From contig NZ_JAMQAW010000002.1 in the NCBI RefSeq assembly GCF_023701525.1, forward strand, positions 444,171 through 508,170: a stretch of DNA of 64,000 nucleotides, in the 5' to 3' direction. Positions 25,330 through 34,119 of this stretch are shown here, piece after piece (the stretch's first letter is position 1; every line of letters begins with the position of its first letter). This stretch comes from Streptomyces albipurpureus (lineage in GTDB: Bacteria > Actinomycetota > Actinomycetes > Streptomycetales > Streptomycetaceae). The notes under the pieces are model-generated. The model made no database searches. It saw nothing but the letters and a program-made list of their open reading frames with translations, and was not told where the DNA came from. The translations under genes were made by a program, and so were the position numbers.

Positions 25330-27027
25330 ATGGCAGACACAGACGCGGCATCCTCGGGACCGCTGGTCTCCGGAGCTGAGATCGCGCGCCTCACCGGCGT
25401 CACGCGCGCGGCCGTCTCCAATTGGCGGCGGCGGTACGAGGACTTTCCGCAGCCGCAGGGTGGCGGGGCTGGAAGTCCGCTGTTCGCGCTGGCCGAGGTG
25501 CAGGCCTGGCTGGAGAGACAGCACAAGGGGCAGGAGATCTCCAGCGAGGTCAAGCTCTGGCAGGCGTTGCGAGCGGCGTACGGCGAGGAGATGGTCGGGG
25601 CGCTGACCGATGTGGCCCGGCAGTTGGCCGGATCGGAGCCGACCCCCACGTTCCCCGCGGACGCCCGCCGGCTGGTCGATGAGTTGACCGCGGTCGACTC
25701 CCCAGCCGTGGTGATCACCAGTCTGGTGCAGCGGCTCGCCGATTCCGCTCGTCGATCGGGCTCGGACCAGCTCACCTCAGAACGCATTGTGCAGGCCGTG
25801 CGGCACTTCGCGGGAACGGTCCCGGCGGATGCCACGGTCTTCGACCCGGCCTGCGGCATCGGCTCGCTACTGCTCGGCGTCGGTCCCGTGGACGGCCCCC
25901 ACCGGATCGGGCAGGACCTCGACCCCCGCAGTGCCTCCCTGGCGCAGCTCCGCGCCGAGTTGACCGACCGCACCGACGTCTCCGCGGTCCCCGGGGACTC
26001 CCTGCTCGCCGATCGCTGGCCGGGGCTCCAGGCCGAGGTCGTGGTCTGCGATCCGCCGGTGGGGGTGACCGAGTGGGGTCGGGACTCGACTCTGCTGGAC
26101 TCCCGCTGGGAGCTGGGTACACCGCCCCGGGCCGAAGGTGAGTTGGCCTGGCTGCAACACGCCTACGCGCACACCGCTCCCGGTGGTCAGGTGCTGATGG
26201 TGATGCCGGCGTCGGTGGCCTACCGCAAGGGCGGTCGCCGTATCCGCGCCGAGTTGGTGCGACGCGGACTGCTGGTCCAACTGGTCGCGCTGCCCGCCGG
26301 TGTCGCCTCGTCGCACGCCCTGCCGGTCCACCTCTGGCAGCTGCGCCGACCGCTCACCCCTCAGGACGCCGTTTCCACCGTGCGACTGGTCGATCTCTCC
26401 GCGAACGCCCCCGATGGGCCGCTGGACCCCGCTCCCGGGCAGGTAGCCGAGGTGCCGCTGATCGATCTGCTCGATGACACGGTCGATCTCACCCCCGGAC
26501 GCCACACACCGGCCCTCTACCGCGACTACTCCACCGAGTACGCCGTACTGCGGGAGCGGTTGGAGGAGCAGCTCGGCCAGCTCTCCGCGCTCCTGCCCGA
26601 GCTTCCGGCCGGGCCCGGAACGGGTTCCCTGGAGGGACCGACGGTGAGTGTCGCCGAGTTGGCCAGGGCGGGTCTGGTGGAGTACGGCGAGTCGGAGCCG
26701 GTGTCGGTGAGCGATCAGCTCGACACCGACTATCTGCGGGGCTTTCTGCGCAGTACGGCGAACACCCGGCGCTCCACCAGCGCCAGTGGGACCTATCGCG
26801 CCGATGGGCGGGGAGCCAGGATTCCGCAGCTGGACATCGAGGAGCAGCGCCGGTACGGGCAGGCTTTCCGGGCGTTGCAGGAGTTCGACGAGCGGGTGAC
26901 CGCGGTGGTGCGGTTGAGTCGGGAGGCGGCGGAGTTGGCCCGCGACGGCCTGGGGAACGGCGCCCTCTCACCGCGTACTCCCCCGCCGAACACCGCCCAG
27001 CCGCCGTGTACTCCCCCGTCGTCCTGA
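25330..27027 (+). CDS. N6-adenine DNA methyltransferase-like protein with N-terminal HTH
   Basis: A 565-residue protein resembling type I HsdM subunits. Residues ~12-45 form an HTH (VSGAEIARLTGVTRAAVSNWRRR) not found in standard HsdM. The methylase fold follows: motif I DPACGIGSL near 172 and motif IV at VVCDPPVG near 239. Catalytic motif IV in this class is normally (N/D)PPF/Y; the Val in place of the aromatic residue may weaken or abolish methyl transfer. The C-terminal part carries SVAELARAGLVEYG, reminiscent of sequences linked to target recognition. There is no HsdR or separate HsdS nearby. It converges on the mcrBC-helicase operon. The mRNA may be leaderless: TTATAC lies 9 bp before the ATG and no Shine-Dalgarno is seen. 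Confidence 0.83.
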   Translation: MADTDAASSGPLVSGAEIARLTGVTRAAVSNWRRRYEDFPQPQGGGAGSPLFALAEVQAWLERQHKGQEISSEVKLWQALRAAYGEEMVGALTDVARQLAGSEPTPTFPADARRLVDELTAVDSPAVVITSLVQRLADSARRSGSDQLTSERIVQAVRHFAGTVPADATVFDPACGIGSLLLGVGPVDGPHRIGQDLDPRSASLAQLRAELTDRTDVSAVPGDSLLADRWPGLQAEVVVCDPPVGVTEWGRDSTLLDSRWELGTPPRAEGELAWLQHAYAHTAPGGQVLMVMPASVAYRKGGRRIRAELVRRGLLVQLVALPAGVASSHALPVHLWQLRRPLTPQDAVSTVRLVDLSANAPDGPLDPAPGQVAEVPLIDLLDDTVDLTPGRHTPALYRDYSTEYAVLRERLEEQLGQLSALLPELPAGPGTGSLEGPTVSVAELARAGLVEYGESEPVSVSDQLDTDYLRGFLRSTANTRRSTSASGTYRADGRGARIPQLDIEEQRRYGQAFRALQEFDERVTAVVRLSREAAELARDGLGNGALSPRTPPPNTAQPPCTPPSS

Positions 27028-27032
27028 GTGTT

Positions 27033-27066
27033 CGCCCTCGCCGGCCGCGTGGTGTCGGCGAGGGCG
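27033..27066. terminator. Bidirectional hairpin between methylase and helicase genes
   Basis: A perfect 11-bp stem (CGCCCTCGCCG with CGGCGAGGGCG) and a 12-nt loop, located 5 bp past the methylase stop and 19 bp before the end of the convergent helicase gene. It fits a shared terminator. Confidence 0.82.
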
Positions 27067-27085
27067 GTGCGGAAGCCGGGAGCCG

Positions 27086-29227
27086 TTAGTGGTGGGCGGG
27101 CTCGGGGACGAAGGTGCTGGGTCGGCCGCTCCAGGAGACCTGGAGGACTTCCCGGGCCCGGGTGCAGGCGACGAACAGCAGGCAGCGTTCCCGTAGCAGG
27201 TCGGAGTCGTGCTGGAGGGTGTCGACTTCCCGTGGGGTGACCTCGCGGGCGAAGGGCAGCGCGCTGAGCGTCACCCCGATGACGGCGACGCAGCGGAACT
27301 CCAGGCCCTTCATCGCGTGCATGGTCGCAAGGCGCACCCCGTCCACCTCGGGCCCCGGGTTGTCCCGGACGCGGACCACCGGGATACCGGCCGCCGAGAG
27401 CTTCTCGTACGCCTTGTCGAGGAGGATGTTGAACCGGGTGCAGATCCCGATCTCGGATGGCCGCACCCCCTGAGCGATCCACTCCTGTACGCGTTCGACC
27501 AGGGCGGATACCTCGACCTGCTCACTGCCGTGCCCCTGGACACCGGGCCTGCGGCCACGGAGCAGGGAGCGGTAGCCGGCCAGGCTGTCGGTGCCCTCAC
27601 CGCCGAGGTCGGTGATCGACACGGGCGCGAGGATGCCGGTCGACCAGGTCAGGATCTCCTCGGTGCTGCGGTAGTTGATGCGCAGCCGGTTGGTGCGACC
27701 GGCCACCGAGATGCCCAGCGAGCCAAGCGAGACCCTGGAGTCATAGATCCGCTGATGGGGATCGCCGGTGATGAAGAGGTCGTCCCCGCCGGAGGGGACC
27801 GCTCCGCGCAGTACGCGCCACTGGGCGGGGTGGAGGTCCTGTGCTTCGTCGACGATGAGGTGGTCATAGCCGGGTCCGACCGCCGCCAGCAGTCTGGCCG
27901 CTCGGGCACAGGCCCGTAGATGGGTGGAGATGGAACGGGTGCGCAGGCTGGTTTCGAATTGCTCCACGGCGGGCCAGAGAAGTTCGCGTTGGGCCGCGGA
28001 GAGAGCGGTGCCCCTGCCCCGGCGGGAGGCGGCGCGATAGGCGTCGAGGGTGCGGATGTCCTGGGCGAGGACGACGTGTCGATATTCCTGGGCCAGGAAC
28101 TGCTCGGTCCAGCGCAGACCGAGTTTCCTACCGATCTGCTGCCAGAGCCGTAGCTCTTCCCGGTCGCCGATGAGGGTGGGGGCGGCTCCGCCGTGTTCGG
28201 TGATGATCCGGTGGGCGTAGGCGTTGACCGTGGTCACATCGACGCGGGAGAGCAGGGACTCATCACCGTCGAGGAGGAGGGAGAGGCTCTCCCTCAGGGT
28301 GGCGGCCAGGGCGTTGGTGTAGGTGGTGAGCAGGATCCTGGTGTCGGGCGCGCGGGAGAGCAGGTGTTTGACCCGGTGCAGCGCCACCACCGTCTTACCG
28401 GTGCCGGGGCCGCCGGTGACCTGTACGGGACCGTTGTACGAGGTGCGGTAGGCGATGCGGCGCTGGGAGGGGTGGAGGAAGACCCGCCAGGCCGCGAACG
28501 GCTTCTCCAGGATGTCGGTGAGCTCTTCGGGTCCGGTGACCAGGGTGATCCGGCTGGTGGTGTTGGCGATGACCGCGGCGAGGGTCTCGTCCGGGTCGGG
28601 GCTCGCGTCGGTGGGTCGGCGTACGGCGACCACATCCCGGTAGACCTCGTCCGGGGTGAATCCCTCGGCGAGGTATTGCAACGCCTCGAACTGGTCCTCG
28701 GGCAGCAGGGTGCCAAAGGCCTCCAGTTGGGGTTTGTCGACGATGGTGCGTACGGCCCGCAGGACCTGCTGGTCAATGCCCAGATCGCGGAGCACGGTGT
28801 CCGAGTACTGCGTGAACAGCAGGGACTGGGCCTGGGACGCGGCCTTCTCCAGGACCGGGGTGAGCTGCTCGATCGCGACGACGTTACGCACTTCCAGCCC
28901 GCGGGTCGCCGAGTTGGTGGTGTAGAGCCGCTTGGCCGCCCAGGTGTAGGCGTCATCGTGGGGGACCACATTGACCAGCAGGAACACGTCGCTGCCGTCA
29001 TCGGGCGCGAGGACCACTCCGCGCCAGAAGTCATTGATCCGGATGGTTCGCATCCGGGGGTCCCTGGCCTGCTGGACGGATTCCAGATGGAGTCCCTTGT
29101 CCGCGTGCAACTCCGGCACGGTCAGTTGCTGGAACTTGGCCATGGCCTTGCGCACACCCGCTCTCACGGGTTTCTCCAGGGCCTCATAGCTTTCCCAGAA
29201 ACTGTTGGCGAACGCTAGTTGCGGCAC
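27086..29227 (-). CDS. RelE-like domain fused to UvrD/Rep-type helicase
   Basis: A 713-residue protein from the GTG at 29227 (GGGGAG upstream). Residues 1-100 match the RelE/ParE toxin fold pattern (FWESYEALEKPVRAGVRKAM, KGLHLESVQQARDPRMRTIR, FLLVNVVPHDDAYTWA). The rest is a superfamily 1 helicase: Walker A GGPGTGKT near 270, DEAQD near 456, GDPHQRIYDSRVSL, NYRSTEEIL, MKGLEFRCVAVIGV and VACTRAREVL. It is the last gene of the mcrB-mcrC operon, 40 bp after mcrC, suggesting it unwinds or remodels DNA processed by McrBC or acts as an independent effector. Whether the RelE-like part is a nuclease or only a binding domain cannot be read from the sequence. Confidence 0.87.
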   Translation of the reverse strand: MPQLAFANSFWESYEALEKPVRAGVRKAMAKFQQLTVPELHADKGLHLESVQQARDPRMRTIRINDFWRGVVLAPDDGSDVFLLVNVVPHDDAYTWAAKRLYTTNSATRGLEVRNVVAIEQLTPVLEKAASQAQSLLFTQYSDTVLRDLGIDQQVLRAVRTIVDKPQLEAFGTLLPEDQFEALQYLAEGFTPDEVYRDVVAVRRPTDASPDPDETLAAVIANTTSRITLVTGPEELTDILEKPFAAWRVFLHPSQRRIAYRTSYNGPVQVTGGPGTGKTVVALHRVKHLLSRAPDTRILLTTYTNALAATLRESLSLLLDGDESLLSRVDVTTVNAYAHRIITEHGGAAPTLIGDREELRLWQQIGRKLGLRWTEQFLAQEYRHVVLAQDIRTLDAYRAASRRGRGTALSAAQRELLWPAVEQFETSLRTRSISTHLRACARAARLLAAVGPGYDHLIVDEAQDLHPAQWRVLRGAVPSGGDDLFITGDPHQRIYDSRVSLGSLGISVAGRTNRLRINYRSTEEILTWSTGILAPVSITDLGGEGTDSLAGYRSLLRGRRPGVQGHGSEQVEVSALVERVQEWIAQGVRPSEIGICTRFNILLDKAYEKLSAAGIPVVRVRDNPGPEVDGVRLATMHAMKGLEFRCVAVIGVTLSALPFAREVTPREVDTLQHDSDLLRERCLLFVACTRAREVLQVSWSGRPSTFVPEPAHH

Positions 29228-29267
29228 GATGTGAACTCCCCACCCTGGACGTACACTCCGCAATCGA

Positions 29268-30479
29268 TCATAGGCGCAGGTGGGCGCACATCTGCCGGGA
29301 TACGGCCCCGATGTCGGCCAGCAGCCCGGCGGGCTGCTGGTCCAGGTCGAGGGCGTGCTGGTGGATGACGATCCCGGCGTGCCGCACCCGGTGGGTGGCG
29401 TGCGGGGAAGCGCCCTTGGCATAGATGAGATGGCCATCGGGGAGGCCGAGGGCGGTGCAGTAGGCGAGCATCTGGTAGAGGTCCGCGTCCGGATACCCGG
29501 CGTGCTTCTCCGCCTTGTACTTGGCGTCGGCCACGGCGACGGGGATGCCTTCGGGGCCGTAGAGGACGAAGTCGGGTCGCATCCGGATCGCCGCCCCCTC
29601 ATCGAGGTGGTGGGGGTCCTGGAGCCGTCCGGTGAGGCCGCTGGTGCGGAGCGCCTCCCGCAGGGCGACGGTGACGAAGTCCTCGAAAAGCCGGTTCATA
29701 TCGAAGAGGAAGCCATCGATGTGCAGAGCTCCGGCGGTGTGTTCCGCCGATGAGCCGTCGAGAACGACCTTGGCGAGATGGAGAGCCTGGTGGTAGCGGG
29801 CGTTGAGTCGGGTGGGGTGCCAGGCCGGGAGCAGTTGGCCGCGTATGAGTGGGGTGATGTCGGCGAGCCGCGCACGCTGATGCCGTAGTCGTCGGCGCAC
29901 GGCCCCCGGTACTTCGGGGAGTCGAAGGAGCCGGTCCACGGCGGCCCGGAGGATGCGGTTCTCGGCGATGTCGGTGGTGAATTCGTCGTACGCGACTTCC
30001 ACCGGGATGGCGGCCCCGAAACGTCGCCGGATCTGCTCGGCCTCGCGGATACGTCCTCGGACGACGAGCGCGCTCTCCTCGGTGGCGCGGTATCCCTGGA
30101 GCAGTCCTTGGCGTAGCGCGCGGTCTATCTGGCGTTCCACGGCATGGGCGAGGGCTGGCAGGAGATCGCGGTGTTCGGCGACCTCCACCGGGTCGTCACG
30201 CCAGGCCTTCTGGGGTTGGAGGCTGTGGCCGAGGAGGAAGAACAGCCGGGCGATGGGCACCTTGGGGGTGATCCGCACGGTGATCCGCTCCCCGATCCCC
30301 GGTATCTCCACGGCGACGGCGCCCACCTTGCTGGTCGCCCGCAGCAGCCAACGCCCTGGGGTGTAGGGGTCAGGGGCCGCGTCGACGATCCCGGATGCGG
30401 CGAGCGCCCGCCCCACGGCGTCGGGCAGCACATGCCCGGTGGCCTGGGCGTGTTCCACCAGCTCCACGGCCGGGATCAC
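29268..30479 (-). CDS. mcrC: McrC-family nuclease subunit of McrBC restriction system
   Basis: A 403-residue McrC protein. The N-terminal part is the beta-rich McrB-binding region; the C-terminal PD-(D/E)xK nuclease shows RPDFVLYG and VAVADAKYK (catalytic Asp and D-x-K). VVRGRIREAEQIRRRF is typical of the family. In McrBC, McrC stimulates the McrB GTPase and cuts DNA. It starts with a GTG whose last bases overlap the stop of mcrB (GTGA), so the two are translationally coupled. Confidence 0.92.
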   Translation of the reverse strand: MIPAVELVEHAQATGHVLPDAVGRALAASGIVDAAPDPYTPGRWLLRATSKVGAVAVEIPGIGERITVRITPKVPIARLFFLLGHSLQPQKAWRDDPVEVAEHRDLLPALAHAVERQIDRALRQGLLQGYRATEESALVVRGRIREAEQIRRRFGAAIPVEVAYDEFTTDIAENRILRAAVDRLLRLPEVPGAVRRRLRHQRARLADITPLIRGQLLPAWHPTRLNARYHQALHLAKVVLDGSSAEHTAGALHIDGFLFDMNRLFEDFVTVALREALRTSGLTGRLQDPHHLDEGAAIRMRPDFVLYGPEGIPVAVADAKYKAEKHAGYPDADLYQMLAYCTALGLPDGHLIYAKGASPHATHRVRHAGIVIHQHALDLDQQPAGLLADIGAVSRQMCAHLRL

Positions 30480-32308
30480 TCGGGCGGCTCCGGCGCCGAG
30501 TGCGCGAGGGAGGCCCGGAGTGCGGCCAGCCCATAGCGCTTCTCGATCTCGACTCCCTCGCCGTAGTGGTGCTCCTCAAGCAACGGAAGGATCTTGGTCC
30601 GCCAGGTGCGCTCCAGGCCGCCTTCGCGGTAGACGCCCTTCTTCATCAGATAGGAGGGGCCGATGCGGAAGTCGGGCTCATCGATGCGGGAGTTCAGGGC
30701 GTCCAGCAGATCGGCGGGCTCGGAGTCCTTGCCCTGGGTTGCGAGCCAGCGCCGCAGAAGCCCACGGGTGGGTTCGGTCCGTGGTGAGAGTTCGACAAAG
30801 GCGAACCGGCGCCGCATGGCCGCATCGACCAGGGCGATGGATCGATCGGCGGTGTTCATGGTGCCAACGACAAACAGGTTGGGCGGGAGGGCGAAATCGT
30901 CGCCGGAGTAGGTCAGCCGTACGGACTTGTTCCGGTACTCCAGGAGGAAGTACAGCTCACCGAAGACCTTCGCCAGATTGGCCCGGTTGATCTCATCGAT
31001 GATCAGGAAGTGCGGGATATGGCGGTTGCCTTCGCGCGACGCCAGATCGGCCAGCTCCCGCAGCGGCCCTGCGGTCAGCCGAAACGCCACCTCACGGGTC
31101 TCGGGGTGCTCCTGGGGCCTGAACCCCTCGAAGAAGTCCTCATAGGCGTAGGAGGGATGGAACTGGACCAACTTGACCTGCTCGGGGCCGCCGCCGAGGA
31201 ACTCGGCCAGCTGGAGGGCGAGATAGGTCTTTCCGGTGCCGGGCGGCCCGTAGAGCACCAGCTGCCGTTCGTCCCAGAGCAGATCGCGGACTTCCCGCAG
31301 CCACTCCACGTCATGCACCAGGAGCTCATCGGCGAGCGCCTGCTCCGGCACGGGCAACTCCAGCTCCCGCCGTGCGGTGATCGCGGGGATCTCCGCACTG
31401 GGGTCCCGCTCTGTCGCCTCGGCTTCTTCGGCTAGCTCTTCGTCGGTGAGCCCCAGGCCGTCGATGACGGCCTGGACGGAGGTGAGATCGACGATGTCCT
31501 GCTGGATCGAGAGCCGCTGCTGAAGCTCCTCGGGCAGTTCCTCATAGGGATGGGCCATGTCCTGCCAGGTCACCGGGCGCCGGAAGTTGGAGCGCCGGTC
31601 CTCGGACTCCAGCTGCTCCACCTCGCCGGTGATCTCCCCGACATACAACCTCCCCTGGGAGAGGGTGCACACGGTGTCCCCCGGCTTCATCCGGGAGAGA
31701 AAGAAGTGCAGCTCCTCCACCAGTTGCAGCTTCTGGTTGTAGGTGGCGGAGGATTCATAGTCCGCTTCTACGAGGGTCCGCAGCTCCTCCTTACTGGCGC
31801 CCTGTCCCGCTCCTTGGCGCAGGCGGGAGGCGGCGAAGGTGACACGGCCTTCGGGGAGCCAGAGGCGTTGTACGAGGTCGAGCCCGGCGACATTGGAGCC
31901 ACGGACGAGCCAGGGGCGGTTGGGGCCCGGCCAGACGCCCTGCATATAGTCCGCCAGGGCGCGGCCGTCCTCGGTCTTCCAGTCGGTCCAGCCGTTGGAG
32001 CTACGGCCCTTCAGGACAGCGGCGGCCTCGGACGAGGAGTTGAAGACGATCTCGCCGGTGGTCTCCAGCCACCCGGGCCATCTCGCCGAGGAACGAATGC
32101 GCCCCTCGCTCAGCAGCTTCTCTCGAACCCGCTGAGCGGAGGGAACCCGGAGAGCGAAGGACGGCACCACATCAGGACGCACCGGCTGACCCAGACCGAC
32201 GATGAACCTGAGGCTGCCGTTCGTCCCGTGCTCACCGGTCTGTCGGCCCCGGACAACCGGACCGCCGTTGGGCAGGCGCAGATAGAAGTCCGGGTAGTCG
32301 TCGGCCAT
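30476..32308 (-). CDS. mcrB: McrB-family AAA+ GTPase
   Basis: A 610-residue protein. The AAA+ module (~350-610) has McrB hallmarks: Walker A LYGPPGTGKTYLA, Walker B FLIIDEINRANLAKVFGE and the McrB GTPase signature VGTMNTADRSIALVDAAMRRRF. The N-terminal ~300 residues, where McrB proteins recognise modified DNA, do not resemble the E. coli domain; they include WPGWLETTGEIV, SNGWTDWKTEDGRAL and a beta-rich VGEITGEVEQLESEDRR segment. Target specificity is therefore unknown. AAGGAG lies 6 bp upstream of the ATG at 32308. Confidence 0.92.
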   Translation of the reverse strand: MADDYPDFYLRLPNGGPVVRGRQTGEHGTNGSLRFIVGLGQPVRPDVVPSFALRVPSAQRVREKLLSEGRIRSSARWPGWLETTGEIVFNSSSEAAAVLKGRSSNGWTDWKTEDGRALADYMQGVWPGPNRPWLVRGSNVAGLDLVQRLWLPEGRVTFAASRLRQGAGQGASKEELRTLVEADYESSATYNQKLQLVEELHFFLSRMKPGDTVCTLSQGRLYVGEITGEVEQLESEDRRSNFRRPVTWQDMAHPYEELPEELQQRLSIQQDIVDLTSVQAVIDGLGLTDEELAEEAEATERDPSAEIPAITARRELELPVPEQALADELLVHDVEWLREVRDLLWDERQLVLYGPPGTGKTYLALQLAEFLGGGPEQVKLVQFHPSYAYEDFFEGFRPQEHPETREVAFRLTAGPLRELADLASREGNRHIPHFLIIDEINRANLAKVFGELYFLLEYRNKSVRLTYSGDDFALPPNLFVVGTMNTADRSIALVDAAMRRRFAFVELSPRTEPTRGLLRRWLATQGKDSEPADLLDALNSRIDEPDFRIGPSYLMKKGVYREGGLERTWRTKILPLLEEHHYGEGVEIEKRYGLAALRASLAHSAPEPPE

Positions 32309-32386
32309 GGGTCTCCTTGCACAGCTCCGGTACACAACGCTCCACAGCACATTACTGGGGCCCGCTGACACCCGACCCAGCGGTGA

Positions 32387-32824
32387 TCAGAAGCGGTCGG
32401 AATCGATCTCCGCCCATACGGTCTTCCCACTCGGCGGATACGGTTCGCTCCCCCATCGATCCGCCAGGGCCCCGACCAACAGCAGCCCCCGACCCGATTC
32501 ACTGTCCGCCGAGGCCGTACCCGGGGGTACGAGGGCCCGATCGCCTCGGGCATCGGTGAGTTCCAGCCGCAGTGTGCCGGTCGTTGTATCCAGTCGGAGC
32601 CCCAGCCGAAAGCCGCGCCCCCTGACGAGGGCGTGAACGGCCGCGTTGGCGGCCAGCTCGGCGACGATGTGCTCCGCACGGTCGGTGACGCTGGACGAGA
32701 CATCCCATCCGCGCAGGGTGGTGACCGTGAGCTGTCGGGCGTCATGTGCGCCCCGCCGGGTGGCGGACAGCCGCCTAGTGAACATACGTACGGTCACCGG
32801 AAGTTGGGGTGTGGAGAAGTGCAT
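32387..32824 (-). CDS. Anti-sigma-factor-type ATP-binding protein (HATPase_c)
   Basis: A 145-residue GHKL ATPase-like protein of the RsbW/anti-sigma type abundant in streptomycetes. The N-box is visible as AEHIVAELAANAAVHAL (Asn for Mg), with a degenerate LELTDARGD G1 box and SGRGLLLVGALADRWG G2 box. It lacks kinase receiver domains. The ATG at 32824 is preferred over upstream frames that run into the divergent promoter region. It is divergent from an XRE/DUF397 pair, a recurrent trio in this genus, and lies upstream of the mcrBC operon on the same strand. Confidence 0.83.
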   Translation of the reverse strand: MHFSTPQLPVTVRMFTRRLSATRRGAHDARQLTVTTLRGWDVSSSVTDRAEHIVAELAANAAVHALVRGRGFRLGLRLDTTTGTLRLELTDARGDRALVPPGTASADSESGRGLLLVGALADRWGSEPYPPSGKTVWAEIDSDRF

Positions 32825-32871
32825 GAATGCCACGATGGAGCCGGTTCGGGGGCGCTCACCAGCGGCGCACC

Positions 32872-32919
32872 CCGTACGCAGAGTCCGCGTACGGACACTT
32901 TCGGTAGACGGTACGCAGA
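32872..32919. promoter_or_regulatory. Clustered GTACGC inverted repeats, likely XRE operator
   Basis: CCGTACGC (32872-32879) and GCGTACGG (32887-32894) are perfect 8-bp arms with a 7-bp spacer. A third copy of GTACGCAGA lies at 32911-32919, repeating 32874-32882. All sit between the divergent ATPase and XRE genes, so they are good candidates for XRE binding. Confidence 0.6.
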
Positions 32920-32985
32920 TCTTCCCGTCACGCTGGGTGAGTTGAGCGCGGGGGCGCGCCATGTTCACACCCGGAGGTTGCGGCT

Positions 32986-33840
32986 ATGACCAACGACGAT
33001 GTCGAGACGACGACAGGCGACTGGGAACGGGAACCTGACCCGTCCGACAGTCTGCGGACCTTCGGGGCCGTCGTCCAGGCTTTACGTGAACACGCGGGCC
33101 TCAGCCGGGCTGATTTCGGCCTCCGGGTCAGGTTCTCCAAACACACCGTGGAGTCGGTGGAACTGGGCCGCCGGATGCCGGACGAGTCCTTTGTGGAGCT
33201 CGCGGAGGAGGCGCTGGGGAACACGGGGGCGCTACGGAAGGCGGCGCAGTATCTGACCCGCGGGGAGCCTGGGTTGGCCGCATGGTTTCGGCGGTGGGCT
33301 CGGCTGGAGCGGATCGCGGTGAGCCTGTGTACGTACGAGTGCAGGCTGGTGCCGGGGTTGTTGCAGTCGGAGGGGTACGTCCGGGCCCTGTGCGACAACG
33401 ACATCCCACCGCTGACAGACGATGAGCTTGAAGCCACGGTCCAAGCGCGCAAAGAACGACAGAAGTTGCTACGGGAGAGGCCGAACAGCACCTTCGACTT
33501 CATTATTGAAGAGGCAGTCTTCATGCGCCGCCTCGGTGGCGACGCTGTGACGCGGGAACAACTGGATCACGTTCTCGATCTCAGCGCCTTCCGCAACACC
33601 ACCCTTCAAATCATGCCAGCGGCTAGTCAGCACCACGCCTGTCTTGCCGGTCCCGTGAGGCTGGTGGAGACTTCGGATGGACGCAGGCTCGCGTACTCGG
33701 AAGGCCAGGAGAACGGCCGCCTGATCGCTGACTTGAAAGAGGTCAGCAGGATTCAGATGCGCTATGCAAGACTGCGCTCGCAGGCCCTTTCCCCTAAGGA
33801 ATCGGCAGAACTGCTGGAGCGGATGCGAGGAGCGCTATGA
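32986..33840 (+). CDS. XRE family regulator with DUF5753 domain
   Basis: A 284-residue protein: HTH at about residues 20-75 (LREHAGLSRADFGLRVRFSKHTVESVELGRR) followed by a DUF5753 domain (~95-270; VPGLLQSEGYVRAL, FIIEEAVFMRRLGG, LAYSEGQENGRLI). Such regulators pair with small DUF397 proteins and control development or antibiotic production in Streptomyces; DUF5753 is thought to bind a ligand or partner. GGAGG precedes the ATG. Its stop overlaps the next gene by 4 nt. Confidence 0.92.
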   Translation: MTNDDVETTTGDWEREPDPSDSLRTFGAVVQALREHAGLSRADFGLRVRFSKHTVESVELGRRMPDESFVELAEEALGNTGALRKAAQYLTRGEPGLAAWFRRWARLERIAVSLCTYECRLVPGLLQSEGYVRALCDNDIPPLTDDELEATVQARKERQKLLRERPNSTFDFIIEEAVFMRRLGGDAVTREQLDHVLDLSAFRNTTLQIMPAASQHHACLAGPVRLVETSDGRRLAYSEGQENGRLIADLKEVSRIQMRYARLRSQALSPKESAELLERMRGAL

Positions 33841-34022
33841 GTGAGTCTGAACCCTGCTGGTTTAAGTCCAGCTACAGCAGCGCCCAAGGGGACGACTGCG
33901 TGGAGGTCGCTGTCATGGAACGAGTCGTGCGGGTACGCGACTCCAAGGACGTGACCTGCCCACATATTGCGGTGGATCACAAAGGATGGGCGCAGTTTAT
34001 CGAGTACGCCGCACGCAGCTGA
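33837..34022 (+). CDS. DUF397 protein, first copy
   Basis: A 61-residue DUF397 protein with the family hallmarks WFKSSYSSAQGDDCVEVA, VRVRDSKD and a GWAQFIEYA end. It overlaps the XRE gene (ATGA) and is likely its partner or antagonist. Confidence 0.9.
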   Translation: MSESEPCWFKSSYSSAQGDDCVEVAVMERVVRVRDSKDVTCPHIAVDHKGWAQFIEYAARS

Positions 34023-34119
34023 GCCCGCAGGTGGACTCAGTCGCGTGACGCTGCGTGGTCAGCACAACTCGGGCCTGACGAACCGTTCGGGCTCGAGGTT
34101 CCGGCAGCGAGGGAGTGCT

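Noticed and set aside
25330..27027. Type I restriction-modification system
   Set aside because: Only an HsdM-like protein is present. There is no HsdR motor nuclease and no separate HsdS, and the catalytic motif is altered.
25330..27027. BREX or phage growth limitation (Pgl) methylase
   Set aside because: None of the partner genes (PglZ phosphatase, BrxC, PglW, PglY) is visible in the window.
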